DNA from: Bryobacterales bacterium | GTDB taxonomy: Bacteria; Acidobacteriota; Terriglobia; Bryobacterales; Bryobacteraceae | Reading direction: 5' to 3' | Assembly (NCBI GenBank): GCA_003166475.1 | Contig: PMVV01000428.1 | Span: 1 to 34,942 of the forward strand | Length of the DNA stretch: 34,942 nt | Shown here: in pieces, positions 9,980-17,550 of the stretch | Position numbering within the stretch: the stretch's first letter is position 1 | How the letters are laid out: every line of letters starts with the position of its first letter | Translations under genes and position numbers: made by a program | The notes under the pieces: generated by a model | What the model was told of the DNA's origin: nothing | Database searches by the model: none | What the model saw: the letters and a program-made list of their open reading frames with translations, nothing else

Positions 9980-11323
9980 ATGGAATACGAACAAGTGGCA
10001 GACGAAACCGAAGCGCAACTGCGCGCCGAAATCCAAGATCTGAAGCGTAAGCTCGCGCTGCAGCACGCCGCGCCCGCGTCCGTTACGCCCCCCCCGCCCT
10101 CGCGACGCGCGCTGTGGCTGCTGGCGCTGGTGCTCGCCGTCCTGATCGTCATCGGCTTCCTGAAGGGCTACATTCCGCATCGCCGCAACGAGGCCATGCT
10201 TGCGGCCGAAGCCGGCACCGCATCCCAGGAATTGCCCACGGTCACCGTCGTCGGCGTGGAACGGTCCGCCGCCACCGGCACGCTGGTTCTCCCCGGCAAT
10301 ATCGAAGCGGTAACGGAAGCGCCCGTCCTGGCGCGCGCCAGCGGCTATATCCAAAAGCGCTACGTGGATATCGGCGACCGCGTGAAGTCCGGGCAACTGC
10401 TGGCTGAAATCGAAGCGCCGGAACTGGATCGGCAGGTCGATCAGGCGCGCGCCGCCCTGGACCAGGTCCGCGCCGCGCTCGAACAGGCCACCGCCAACCT
10501 GCAGCAGGGACAGGCGCAAGAACAACTCGCCAAAGTCACCGCGGACCGGTGGAAAAACCTGCAGTCGAAAGGCGCCGTCTCGCGCCAGGAGAACGACACT
10601 TACCAGTCCCAGGCGGTGGCCGCGCAGGCCAACGTATTGGCGCTGGAAAAGGCGGTGGCATCCGCGCGCAGCAACATCGTCGCGGCCCAGGCCAACCTCT
10701 CGCGGCTTACCGAACTGCAAAGCTATAAGAGCGTGCGCGCGCCCTTCGCGGGCGTGATTACGGTGCGCAACGTGGATGTCGGCGCGCTGGTCTCGGAAGC
10801 CAGCACGCTGCTGTTCCGCATCGCCCAAACGGACCGTCTGCGCACCTACGTGAACGTGCCCCAATCCGACGCGGACTCCGTACACGTCGGCCAGATCGCG
10901 CACCTCTCCATCCTGGACCTCGCCGGCCACCAGTTCTCCGGCGCAGTCACGCGCACCGCCAACGCGCTGGACCCCGCCACCCGCACCCTGCTCACCGAAG
11001 TGCAGGTGCCCAACTCCGGCGGCCTCCTGCTCCCCGGCATGTACGCGCAGGTCGACCTGACCACGCCGCGCAAGAATCCACCTGTGCTCATACCGGGTGA
11101 TACGCTGGTGGTGCGTAGCAACGGGCCCCAGGTTGGCGTGGTCGGCGCCGACCATATCGTGCATTTCCAGCGTCTCCAATTGGGCCGGGACTACGGCGAT
11201 AAAATCGAAGTTCTCTCCGGACTCGAACCCGGCCAACAGGTGGTCGTGAATCCCGGCGATACCGTCCAGGAGGGAGCCAAAGTGAATCCCGCGCTGCTGC
11301 CAGCGAAAAAGCGGCCCACCTAA
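9980..11323 (+). CDS. RND efflux membrane-fusion (adaptor) protein, HlyD family
   Basis: A 447-residue periplasmic adaptor linking the RND permease to the outer-membrane channel. A short cytoplasmic N-terminus with a helical segment (residues 8-27) precedes one membrane anchor (about 44-60, ALWLLALVLAVLIVIGF). A split lipoyl domain follows (EAPVLARASGYIQKRYVDIG), then a long alpha-helical hairpin rich in Ala, Gln and Arg (about 150-245), the second lipoyl half (YKSVRAPFAGVITVRNVDVG) and beta-barrel and membrane-proximal domains. The frame is open to GTG 9917, but that stretch is the palindromic element, so ATG 9980 is taken. It is anchored by a membrane helix rather than a lipoprotein signal. 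Its stop lies 4 bp from the next start. Confidence 0.93.
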   Translation: MEYEQVADETEAQLRAEIQDLKRKLALQHAAPASVTPPPPSRRALWLLALVLAVLIVIGFLKGYIPHRRNEAMLAAEAGTASQELPTVTVVGVERSAATGTLVLPGNIEAVTEAPVLARASGYIQKRYVDIGDRVKSGQLLAEIEAPELDRQVDQARAALDQVRAALEQATANLQQGQAQEQLAKVTADRWKNLQSKGAVSRQENDTYQSQAVAAQANVLALEKAVASARSNIVAAQANLSRLTELQSYKSVRAPFAGVITVRNVDVGALVSEASTLLFRIAQTDRLRTYVNVPQSDADSVHVGQIAHLSILDLAGHQFSGAVTRTANALDPATRTLLTEVQVPNSGGLLLPGMYAQVDLTTPRKNPPVLIPGDTLVVRSNGPQVGVVGADHIVHFQRLQLGRDYGDKIEVLSGLEPGQQVVVNPGDTVQEGAKVNPALLPAKKRPT

Positions 11324-11327
11324 CCCA

Positions 11328-13160
11328 ATGCGAAAATTCCGTCTTCTGACTTCTGACTTCTGTCTTCTGACTTCTGTCTTCTGTCTCCCGTTGCTCTCTC
11401 AATCCCCCGACTTCCACAACTCCCCCCGCGTGCACGACTTGATCCGCGCCGGCAATCTCTATCTCTCCCAAGCCGACGCGCTGGCCCTCGCCATCGAGAA
11501 CAATCTCGATGTGGAACTCGACCGCTACAGCTTCCGGATCGCCGACTCCGATCTGCTGCGCGCCAAGGGCGGCGGACTCCTGCGCGGTGTCCCCTTCCAA
11601 ATCGCGGAAGCCCCCACCGGCGCCGGCGGACCTCTCAGTCCCGTCGTGACCAACCCGGCTTCGTCCACCAGCGTCACCGCCGGCACTACGGTTTCCACCA
11701 GCGCGCTGGAACTGGGCGCCCTCGGCGAGCCGCAAACCAATCTCTCGATTCAAGGCTCCATCCCGCAGTCCACGGGAACCGCGGTACCCATCTTCGACCC
11801 GTCCGTCGTCGGGCAATTGAACTGGATGCACCAGACCACGCCGCAACTGGATCTTCAGTCGTACGGCGTGCCCTCACTGGTGGCCAATGAGTTCAACGCC
11901 AACGCCGGTCTGGTGCAGTCCTTCGCTAGCGGCGCGCTAGTGAATCTGGCGTTCGATAACACGCACCAATCGCTGAACGCCCTGACCACCAACTACAATC
12001 CTTATACCGGATCGAGTCTGGGCCTGACCGTGACGCAGCCCCTGCTGCGCGGTTTCGGACCCGCGCTCAACCATCGGTTCATCCGTATCGCGGGCAACGA
12101 CCGCAAGATCACTACGCTGCTTTTTCACCAGCAACTGATCGCCACCGTGTATGGGGTGATTCGGCTGTACACCGATTTCGTGGCGCTCTACGAAGACGTG
12201 AAGGTGAAGCAGGAGACCGTCGCCGCGGCCGAGAAACTATTCTCGGACACCAAGGCGCAGGTGGACGAAGGCACCCTGGCGCCGGTCGAGATGACCCGCG
12301 CCAACGCCCAGGTCTTCGCCACCCGCCAGGACCTGATCAACGCGCGCGGCCTGCTCGAAGAACAGCAGGCGATTCTGAAGAACCAACTCACCCGCACCGG
12401 CAATGCCGACCCGGAAGTGCAAGCCGCCACCATCATCCCCACCGATCCGCTGAATATTCCCGAGAAGGAAGAGGTCCGGCCCATACAGGATCTGTTCACC
12501 GAAGCCATGGCCAATCGCCCCGATCTGGGTCAGGCCAGCCTGCAGATCGAGAACTCCCAGATCGGCCTGAAGGGAGCGCGCAACGCTACATTGCCCGAAG
12601 TGGACCTGGTCGGCATGGTGCAGAACAACGGCCTGGCCGGGCCTCTGAATCCTGTTGCGCCGGCTACCAATACGCCCTTCACCGGCGGGTATGGCACTGT
12701 CCTCGACCAGTTGGCCACCGCCAAGTACCCGACCTACGAAATCGGCGTGCAGGTGACCGTGCCAATCCACAACCGCATCGCCGAAGCCGACCTGGCGCGC
12801 GATGAGCTTCAACTCAAGCAATCGGAGGTGCGTCTCCGCCAGTTGCAGAACCAGGCGCGGTTGGAAGTGGAAGACGCGGTGATCGCCATGCGCCGCGCGC
12901 GAGCGTCCTATGATGCCGCGGTGCAGGCCCGAAAGTACCAGCAGGAGTCGCTGGAAGCGGAGCAGATGAAGTACGAAGTGGGCGCTTCCACCGCCTTCTT
13001 TGTGATCCAGTACGAGAGCCTGTTGGCGCAGGCGAAGTCCACCGAAGTGGCGGCGAAGAGCGCTTATGTCAAGGCCCGCGCCGCACTGGAGCGCGCAACC
13101 GGGAACATCCTGGAGCAGCACCAGATTTCGCTCGACGCGGGAATCAAGGGGAGGATGTAA
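11328..13160 (+). CDS. TolC-family outer-membrane efflux channel
   Basis: A 610-residue outer-membrane factor completing the tripartite pump. The signal peptide (residues 1-26, MRKFRLLTSDFCLLTSVFCL onward) is encoded largely by 7-bp tandem repeats (11343-11384), giving a doubled LLTSDFC/LLTSVFC. The mature protein has two outer-membrane-efflux repeats with long coiled-coil helices (ALALAIENNLDVELDRYSF; YEDVKVKQETVAAAEKLFSD; QNQARLEVEDAVIAMRRARA) and a LTVTQPLLRGFG segment typical of the family. An insert of about 100 residues rich in Gly, Thr and Ser follows the first helix. The gene starts 4 bp after the adaptor stop. Its 3' end overlaps the convergent regulator gene by 17 bp. Confidence 0.92.
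   Translation: MRKFRLLTSDFCLLTSVFCLPLLSQSPDFHNSPRVHDLIRAGNLYLSQADALALAIENNLDVELDRYSFRIADSDLLRAKGGGLLRGVPFQIAEAPTGAGGPLSPVVTNPASSTSVTAGTTVSTSALELGALGEPQTNLSIQGSIPQSTGTAVPIFDPSVVGQLNWMHQTTPQLDLQSYGVPSLVANEFNANAGLVQSFASGALVNLAFDNTHQSLNALTTNYNPYTGSSLGLTVTQPLLRGFGPALNHRFIRIAGNDRKITTLLFHQQLIATVYGVIRLYTDFVALYEDVKVKQETVAAAEKLFSDTKAQVDEGTLAPVEMTRANAQVFATRQDLINARGLLEEQQAILKNQLTRTGNADPEVQAATIIPTDPLNIPEKEEVRPIQDLFTEAMANRPDLGQASLQIENSQIGLKGARNATLPEVDLVGMVQNNGLAGPLNPVAPATNTPFTGGYGTVLDQLATAKYPTYEIGVQVTVPIHNRIAEADLARDELQLKQSEVRLRQLQNQARLEVEDAVIAMRRARASYDAAVQARKYQQESLEAEQMKYEVGASTAFFVIQYESLLAQAKSTEVAAKSAYVKARAALERATGNILEQHQISLDAGIKGRM
11343..11384 (+). repeat. coding heptanucleotide array in the tolC-like signal peptide
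   Basis: Six consecutive 7-bp units: CTTCTGA, CTTCTGA, CTTCTGT, CTTCTGA, CTTCTGT, CTTCTGT. Three units equal seven codons, so the peptide repeats every seven residues. In a pure CTTCTGA array every reading frame meets TGA once per 21 bp. Units 3 and 6, where TGA would fall in this frame, end in T and read TGT instead. Confidence 0.9.
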
Positions 13161-13827
13161 CACTCTTCAGAAAATCCTCCAGCGTCCGCCCGGCGACCTC
13201 CTCAAACTTCTCATCTCCCATCCGCAGGCTGCGGATGCGGTCGAGCCGGAACACGCGGAAGTCCCCACGAGACTCGCACCAAGCCGCAATCGACCAAGTG
13301 GTCCCCCAGAAATTCAGCGCCAGCGGATCGATCGTCCGCGTCGAAGCGCGGCCATCCCCATCCACGTACTCGATATGCAGTTTGCGGCGCTCGAAGATCG
13401 CCTGGCGCACAGTTTCCAGACCCGCCGCCGCGCCTTTCGGCACGAGAAATCCAGGGGCAAATAATTTGGCGCGCTCGATCTCTTCCCGGCGGGCCGCGGG
13501 CAGCGCGAGCGCGATCTTGGCGATGGCCGACCGCGCGTGGCCACCGAGAGCGGTCCCTCCCCACGTCTCCACCATGCGCGCGCCGGCGACCAGCGCCTCG
13601 ACTTCGCCCATGGTCAACATGATCGGCGGAAAATCGAAACCCGGCCGCAGCCGGTATCCAACGCCGGCCTCTCCCTCGACCGGCACGCCGGAAATCGACA
13701 AATCGCGTATGTCCCGGTACACTGTTCGCTCGGAGACATGCAGCCAGCCGGCAAGCTGCCTGGCGGTGGTCAGGCGTCGCCCTCGCAAGTGTTGGACGAT
13801 TTGAAACAACCGATCGGCGCGCCGCAT
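13144..13827 (-). CDS. YafY-type transcriptional regulator (HTH + WYL domain)
   Basis: A 227-residue cytoplasmic DNA-binding regulator. The N-terminal winged helix-turn-helix (residues 1-55: MRRADRLFQIVQHLRGRRLT, then SERTVYRDIRDLSISGVPVE) is DeoR-like. The WYL ligand-sensing domain is in the C-terminal half (about 138-215, RRKLHIEYVDGDGRASTRTI, then PLALNFWGTTWSIAAWCESR, with FRLDRI). It is divergent from the VOC gene, with a perfect inverted repeat between them (13836-13859) 8 bp before its own start. It therefore probably regulates itself and the VOC operon. The ligand is unknown. Confidence 0.9.
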   Translation of the reverse strand: MRRADRLFQIVQHLRGRRLTTARQLAGWLHVSERTVYRDIRDLSISGVPVEGEAGVGYRLRPGFDFPPIMLTMGEVEALVAGARMVETWGGTALGGHARSAIAKIALALPAARREEIERAKLFAPGFLVPKGAAAGLETVRQAIFERRKLHIEYVDGDGRASTRTIDPLALNFWGTTWSIAAWCESRGDFRVFRLDRIRSLRMGDEKFEEVAGRTLEDFLKSVTSSP

Positions 13828-13835
13828 CTCAAACT

Positions 13836-13859
13836 ATCCTGACACAACGCTGTCAGGAT
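13836..13859. promoter_or_regulatory. perfect palindrome, likely operator of the WYL regulator
   Basis: ATCCTGACA (13836-13844) and TGTCAGGAT (13851-13859) are exact inverted copies around a 6-bp spacer. They lie in the 52-bp gap between the divergent regulator and VOC genes. Position and symmetry fit a dimeric helix-turn-helix protein controlling both genes. Confidence 0.75.
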
Positions 13860-13879
13860 GCCTGCGGCATACTCGGCTA

Positions 13880-14233
13880 ATGAACACTCAAACCAACGAA
13901 GGCCGGGTCGACTACATCGAGTTCCCGGCCACGAATATCGCCAAAACGAAGGCTTTCTATGCCGGCGTCTTCGGCTGGAAATTCACCGACTACGGCCCTG
14001 ACTACACCAGCTTTGAAGACGGCCGGCTCGCGGGCGGGTTCTTCAGGAAAGACGCGGTGACCGCCGGAGGGCCGCTGGTGGTCATCTACTCCGGCGACCT
14101 TGCCGGTATGCAAACGAAGGTACAGGCGGCGGGTGGCGCAATCGTCAAGGAGATCTTTTCCTTCCCTGGCGGGCGGCGTTTTCATTTCACCGACCCGGGC
14201 GGGAATGAGCTGGCGGTATGGTCGGACAAGTGA
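13880..14233 (+). CDS. VOC (glyoxalase/bleomycin-resistance-like) family protein
   Basis: A 117-residue single-domain protein of the vicinal oxygen chelate superfamily. The first beta-alpha-beta half (VDYIEFPATNIAKTKAFYAG then VFGWKFTDYGPDYTSFEDGR) and the second half (GPLVVIYSGDLAGMQTKVQA ending FHFTDPGGNELAVWSDK) are both present. The final HFTDPGGNELAVW is the common VOC closing motif. Members are small metal enzymes or binding proteins; this one's substrate cannot be read. It lies opposite a WYL regulator with a shared palindrome, a pairing that suggests a small inducible detoxification unit. Its end overlaps the next gene by 16 bp. Confidence 0.88.
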   Translation: MNTQTNEGRVDYIEFPATNIAKTKAFYAGVFGWKFTDYGPDYTSFEDGRLAGGFFRKDAVTAGGPLVVIYSGDLAGMQTKVQAAGGAIVKEIFSFPGGRRFHFTDPGGNELAVWSDK

Positions 14234-14478
14234 GGGACAACCTGCTGCGCATCCCCGGAGTCGGACCGTCGATAGCCGCGGATCTCAACCGGCTGGGAAT
14301 TCAAGACGTGGCGGAACTACGAGGCCGCAACCCCGAGGCGCTTTACGCCGACCTCTGCCGCGAAGTGGGCCATCACGTGGACCGGTGCGTGCTCTACGTA
14401 TTCCGCTGCGCCGTGTATTTCGCTTCGGAGGCGGAGCATGACCCCGATTTGCTGAAGTGGTGGAACTGGAAGGGCTAG
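14218..14478 (+). CDS. helix-hairpin-helix protein of the Cdd1 ('pathogenicity locus') family
   Basis: An 86-residue small protein. Residues 6-32 form a helix-hairpin-helix (LLRIPGVGPSIAADLNRLGI, with the GVG hairpin), a non-specific DNA-binding motif. The C-terminal part with DRCVLYVFRCAVYFASE and DPDLLKWWNWKG is the conserved core of the Cdd1 family as I recall it. The ATG lies inside the end of the VOC gene (16-bp overlap), implying translational coupling and co-regulation. The molecular role of the family is not established. The gene ends exactly where a palindromic repeat begins. Confidence 0.85.
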   Translation: MVGQVRDNLLRIPGVGPSIAADLNRLGIQDVAELRGRNPEALYADLCREVGHHVDRCVLYVFRCAVYFASEAEHDPDLLKWWNWKG

Positions 14479-14479
14479 T

Positions 14480-14509
14480 GGGCAGGCCACGAAAAACGAT
14501 GGCCTGCCC
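14480..14509. repeat. single palindromic (REP-like) hairpin
   Basis: GGGCAGGCCA (14480-14489) pairs perfectly with TGGCCTGCCC (14500-14509) around the loop CGAAAAACGA. The same stem core and identical loop occur at 32940-32967. Lying between convergent genes, it could act as a bidirectional mRNA end structure, though there is no T-run. Confidence 0.85.
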
Positions 14510-14521
14510 CACAGCTAATCT

Positions 14522-14553
14522 GCTGTACAGTTATTTCTTGGACACTGCACTAG
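14522..14553. repeat. 32-bp dispersed repeat, copy 2
   Basis: 31 of 32 bases match positions 1-32. The final CTAG of this copy contains the stop codon of thiO (minus strand, 14550-14552), so the repeat fused to, or formed, the end of that gene. Confidence 0.85.
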
Positions 14554-15581
14554 CGGGCGAGCATCTCCCCCGCCACCCGCGCTGCCGTGGCCGGCGCCAG
14601 CAGTATCCCATTTCGATAGTGCCCGTACGCCAGCCACAGGCACGTATCGCCCAGGCGGCCGATCGCCGGCGCCAAGTCGTCGGTCGCCGGGCGAAACCCG
14701 AGCCACGCCGTGGGCTTCGGAGCCGAGCGCAGCCGCGGCAGCAACTCGGCGGCGCGCGCGTGAATATCGTCCACTATCTGCGAATCCAGTTCGCGGTTGA
14801 AACCTACCTGCTCCGACGAAGTCCCCGCAATGGTGAATCCGCTGGATCGATGCATCACGTACGTGTGCCCATGCCGCAGAATGGGGCCGACCGATCCCGG
14901 CTCGAGCGTATACCCGAGCAGGTGCCCGCGCACAGGAAACGTCGCGGGAATGGCGATTTGGCCGTCCGCGCCGTTGACCGGAATCGCCCCGCTCCAGGCC
15001 CCCGCCGCCAGAACCGCCGCCGATCCCGAAAGCATGCCGCCGCTGGTCTCGACGTCCGCCCGCCCCGCCGTTACTCGCACTGCCATCACGCGCGTCTGCT
15101 CGTTGATGCGCACACCGCGTTTCTCGCAGGCGCAGCGCAGCGCGCGCGTCACATCCCGTGGATCGACCAGCGCATCGTCCGGATAGTACAGTCCGCCGAC
15201 GGTAACCTCGGCGCGAATGCCAAGCTCCGCCTGCGCGGCACGGCGAGCCAGCAGATCCTGCCATTCGGCTTCCGTGCGGGCGATCTCAACCGCGCCGCAG
15301 CGCCGGTAATCGATCCCCACGCCCGTCTCGCCTTCCAGCTCTGCGACGAACGCCGGATAGAGCGCCCGGCTCTCCAGCGCAAACTCCGCCCAGCGGCTGC
15401 GGCTGACGAACTCGCCGCCCGGCGCCAGCATCCCCGCGCCGGCCCAACTGGCCTCGCCGCCGAACACGCTCGCATCCAGCAGCGTGACCGCCGCGCCGGC
15501 CTGCGCCAGCCGCCAGGCGATCGAGCCGCCAATAATCCCGCCGCCAACGACGATGACGTCACCGCCGCCCAACGCCTTCAT
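14550..15581 (-). CDS. thiO: glycine oxidase ThiO (FAD-dependent, thiamine biosynthesis)
   Basis: A 343-residue FAD enzyme of the D-amino-acid oxidase family. It oxidises glycine to iminoacetate (dehydroglycine) for building the thiazole ring of thiamine. The dinucleotide-binding motif VIVVGGGIIGGSIAWRLAQA is near residues 9-28, followed by GEASWAGAGMLAPGGEF, which is characteristic of ThiO. The C-terminal FAD-contact segment reads YGHYRNGILLAPATA. It overlaps the upstream Cys-rich gene by 4 bp (ATGA), so the two are co-translated. No other thi gene is in the window, and no TPP riboswitch was seen upstream. The last codon and stop lie in a dispersed repeat. Confidence 0.9.
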   Translation of the reverse strand: MKALGGGDVIVVGGGIIGGSIAWRLAQAGAAVTLLDASVFGGEASWAGAGMLAPGGEFVSRSRWAEFALESRALYPAFVAELEGETGVGIDYRRCGAVEIARTEAEWQDLLARRAAQAELGIRAEVTVGGLYYPDDALVDPRDVTRALRCACEKRGVRINEQTRVMAVRVTAGRADVETSGGMLSGSAAVLAAGAWSGAIPVNGADGQIAIPATFPVRGHLLGYTLEPGSVGPILRHGHTYVMHRSSGFTIAGTSSEQVGFNRELDSQIVDDIHARAAELLPRLRSAPKPTAWLGFRPATDDLAPAIGRLGDTCLWLAYGHYRNGILLAPATAARVAGEMLAR

Positions 15582-16222
15582 GGCACGATCAGCGACGAAG
15601 TGCGCGGGCTTGGTGGAAGGGTGCCCGTCGCTTCGCCCAGGAAGCCGCGCAGAGAATCCAGAAAAGCGCGGCCGCGCGGACGCCTATTGTTGCGGTCCAG
15701 TTCCAGACGTTGCAGGAAGACCAGCACGCCGAGCACGTCTGCGTCGCGCGTGCGCGCCATGCCGAGCTTCTCCGTCTCCAGCTTGCGAAACTCCGCCAAG
15801 CCATGTTGTGCCTCGCTGAAGATGTGGTTCGCGATCGCGTTGTCCGGCCGCGTTTCGTAATACACGCCGCTTTGGAGAGTGCGCTGGGTGCGAATAAGCG
15901 CGTCGAGCGCGTCGCGCACATCGCTATCCACCGCGCCCGGAGTGTCAAACGCGCCCAACATGAGGCTGCTCATGGCGCCGACCACCAAGGGTTCGTGGTC
16001 CGCCAGGAACTCTTCTGTGATGCGAATGTCCTTGTTGGGAAACTCATTCGGATCGATCGGTTCGGTGTGCTCGTGCTTGCGCGCCTCCTGCAGAAACGGG
16101 CAGTCGAACGGGCAGTCCACGGTGACCTCGCGCTCGGCGCCGCAGCAGAGCGTGCAGATGTCGCCATGCACGCCGGGGCAGAAGCGGCGAGGTTTTCGGG
16201 TACGGCATATTGCGCAAGACAT
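15578..16222 (-). CDS. Cys-rich N-terminus protein of unknown function
   Basis: A 214-residue protein. The first 41 residues hold eight cysteines (3, 6, 15, 23, 26, 27, 37, 41) in patterns such as MSCAICRTRK, CTLCCG and CPFDCPF, suggesting one or two zinc sites or a metal cluster. The rest is a mostly helical, acidic domain (LVVGAMSSLMLGAFDTPGAV; IANHIFSEAQHGLAEFRKLE; VLVFLQRLELDRNNRRPRGR) with no recognised family. Its stop overlaps the thiO start by 4 bp. It is divergent from the 50-residue ORF, with only 26 bp between starts. Linked work with ThiO is possible but not shown. Confidence 0.8.
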   Translation of the reverse strand: MSCAICRTRKPRRFCPGVHGDICTLCCGAEREVTVDCPFDCPFLQEARKHEHTEPIDPNEFPNKDIRITEEFLADHEPLVVGAMSSLMLGAFDTPGAVDSDVRDALDALIRTQRTLQSGVYYETRPDNAIANHIFSEAQHGLAEFRKLETEKLGMARTRDADVLGVLVFLQRLELDRNNRRPRGRAFLDSLRGFLGEATGTLPPSPRTSSLIVP

Positions 16223-16248
16223 TCCCTTAGTATAAAGGGAGACACCTT

Positions 16249-16401
16249 ATGGATCGAACCAATCTCTTTTTCAAAGTGGTAATCGAGCACGATGCGGAGG
16301 ACCAGCCGGAGCGGCTGGGCCGCGAAATCTGCAAGCAACTGATGAAGGTCTACGGCGTGCGGTCGGCGGAGCTGGCCAGTTTCACGCGCGTGGAGGAGTA
16401 G
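16249..16401 (+). CDS. 50-residue protein of unknown function
   Basis: ATG 16249 follows an AGGGAG ribosome-binding site at 7-bp spacing. The product starts MDRTNLFFKVVIEHDAEDQP and continues with a helical, mixed-charge segment (ERLGREICKQLMKVYGVRSA) to ELASFTRVEE. It looks like a beta strand plus amphipathic helix of about one small domain. The compact fit between a divergent gene and a convergent gene (9 bp to the next stop) and the good start site argue that it is real. No family recognised. Confidence 0.65.
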   Translation: MDRTNLFFKVVIEHDAEDQPERLGREICKQLMKVYGVRSAELASFTRVEE

Positions 16402-16410
16402 AGGCTTGCG

Positions 16411-17547
16411 CTATTTCGAATTCCAATACGCCTGCTGTCCGATATAATCGTCGTCCGGCAGATTGGCCAGGATCAGGCGGCGTACTTCCAGCGGGTCGAT
16501 CTCGCCCTGCTTCTGGTAAATGACGCTGCCGTCGATCCCGATCAGAATCGTGTAGGGCACCGCGGCATTCCAGGTGGGATCGAACGCCGCCATCTGATCG
16601 TAAGTCTCGTTCGTGGCGAAGATCAGGTTCCTGGTGGAAGCATGCTGCTCGTTGAGGAATTTCAGGACGCCCTTGCTCTCGTCGGGGAAATTCACGCTCA
16701 CCGTCACCAGGTCGAACGGCCGCTTGCGATACATGCGGTACATCTTCTGAAACTCGGGGAACTCGGCCGTGCAAGGGCCGCACCAGGTCGCCCAGAAATC
16801 CACCAGCAGGACTTTGCCGGTTCCGTTCTTGCGCAGCGCCTTCAGTCGATCCAGACCGGCCGGATTGAGCGCCACCGGTTCGGCGGCGATGCGCGCCATC
16901 TCCGCTTCGCCCGACGCCTGCTTGTAGGCCCACTTGATGGAGCAGCCCACGGTGGGCGTCTTCTCCGTTGCCACGGGCGTGCCGGCGAGCACCGCGTCGA
17001 TGGCCAGGCGCGCGTCCTGCCGCTTGGCGAGCGGCTCTCGCGGGCTTGAATCCACGCGGCCCTGGTAGCGCAGCTTGCGCTCCTGGTCGAACACAAACAC
17101 GTGCGGCGTGGCGGTCGGGCCATAAGCGCGCGCGACGGACTGGGTCTCGCCGTCATACAGAAACGGGAAATCGAAATGGCGGTACTCCGCGCGGATCTTC
17201 ATCTCCGGAAGCGAATCGGCAAGGTCGGTGTAGCCTAACTCGTCCAGGCGGACGGCCTTCGGGCTGTTGGGCTGAATCGCCACCAGCGCGACGCCGCGAT
17301 CCCGATAGTCGGCGGCCAGCTTCTGGACGCGCCCTTCGTAAAGCTGCGCCGTGGGACAGTGCACGCAGGTGAAGACGACCACCAGCACTTTGCTCGACGC
17401 AAAATCCTGCAAGCGGTAAGTCTTGCCGTCGACGGCCGGCAGATTGAAATCGGGTGCGGCCGCGCCGATCGCCAGCGTAGGTGGATTCTCGTCCGCCAGG
17501 ACAACGCCGGAGCATGCCAACAGCAGGGCGACGATGGTGAGTCTCAT
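16411..17547 (-). CDS. secreted double-domain redoxin (peroxiredoxin-like + TlpA-like thioredoxin)
   Basis: A 378-residue protein with a signal peptide (MRLTIVALLLACSGVVLADE). Domain 1 (about 25-185) is AhpC/TSA-like (GAAAPDFNLPAVDGKTYRLQ; VVFTCVHCPTAQLYE, with a CxxC pair; TPHVFVFDQERKLRYQGRVD). Domain 2 (about 225-365) is a ResA/TlpA-type thioredoxin with the active site FWATWCGPC and a cis-proline segment AAVPYTILIG. Both cysteine pairs are intact, so it may pass electrons within one chain in the periplasm. It is the last gene after hemerythrin and the PNPOx-like gene, only 3 bp from the latter, pointing to a shared redox or oxygen-related role. Confidence 0.85.
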   Translation of the reverse strand: MRLTIVALLLACSGVVLADENPPTLAIGAAAPDFNLPAVDGKTYRLQDFASSKVLVVVFTCVHCPTAQLYEGRVQKLAADYRDRGVALVAIQPNSPKAVRLDELGYTDLADSLPEMKIRAEYRHFDFPFLYDGETQSVARAYGPTATPHVFVFDQERKLRYQGRVDSSPREPLAKRQDARLAIDAVLAGTPVATEKTPTVGCSIKWAYKQASGEAEMARIAAEPVALNPAGLDRLKALRKNGTGKVLLVDFWATWCGPCTAEFPEFQKMYRMYRKRPFDLVTVSVNFPDESKGVLKFLNEQHASTRNLIFATNETYDQMAAFDPTWNAAVPYTILIGIDGSVIYQKQGEIDPLEVRRLILANLPDDDYIGQQAYWNSK

Positions 17548-17550
17548 CTC

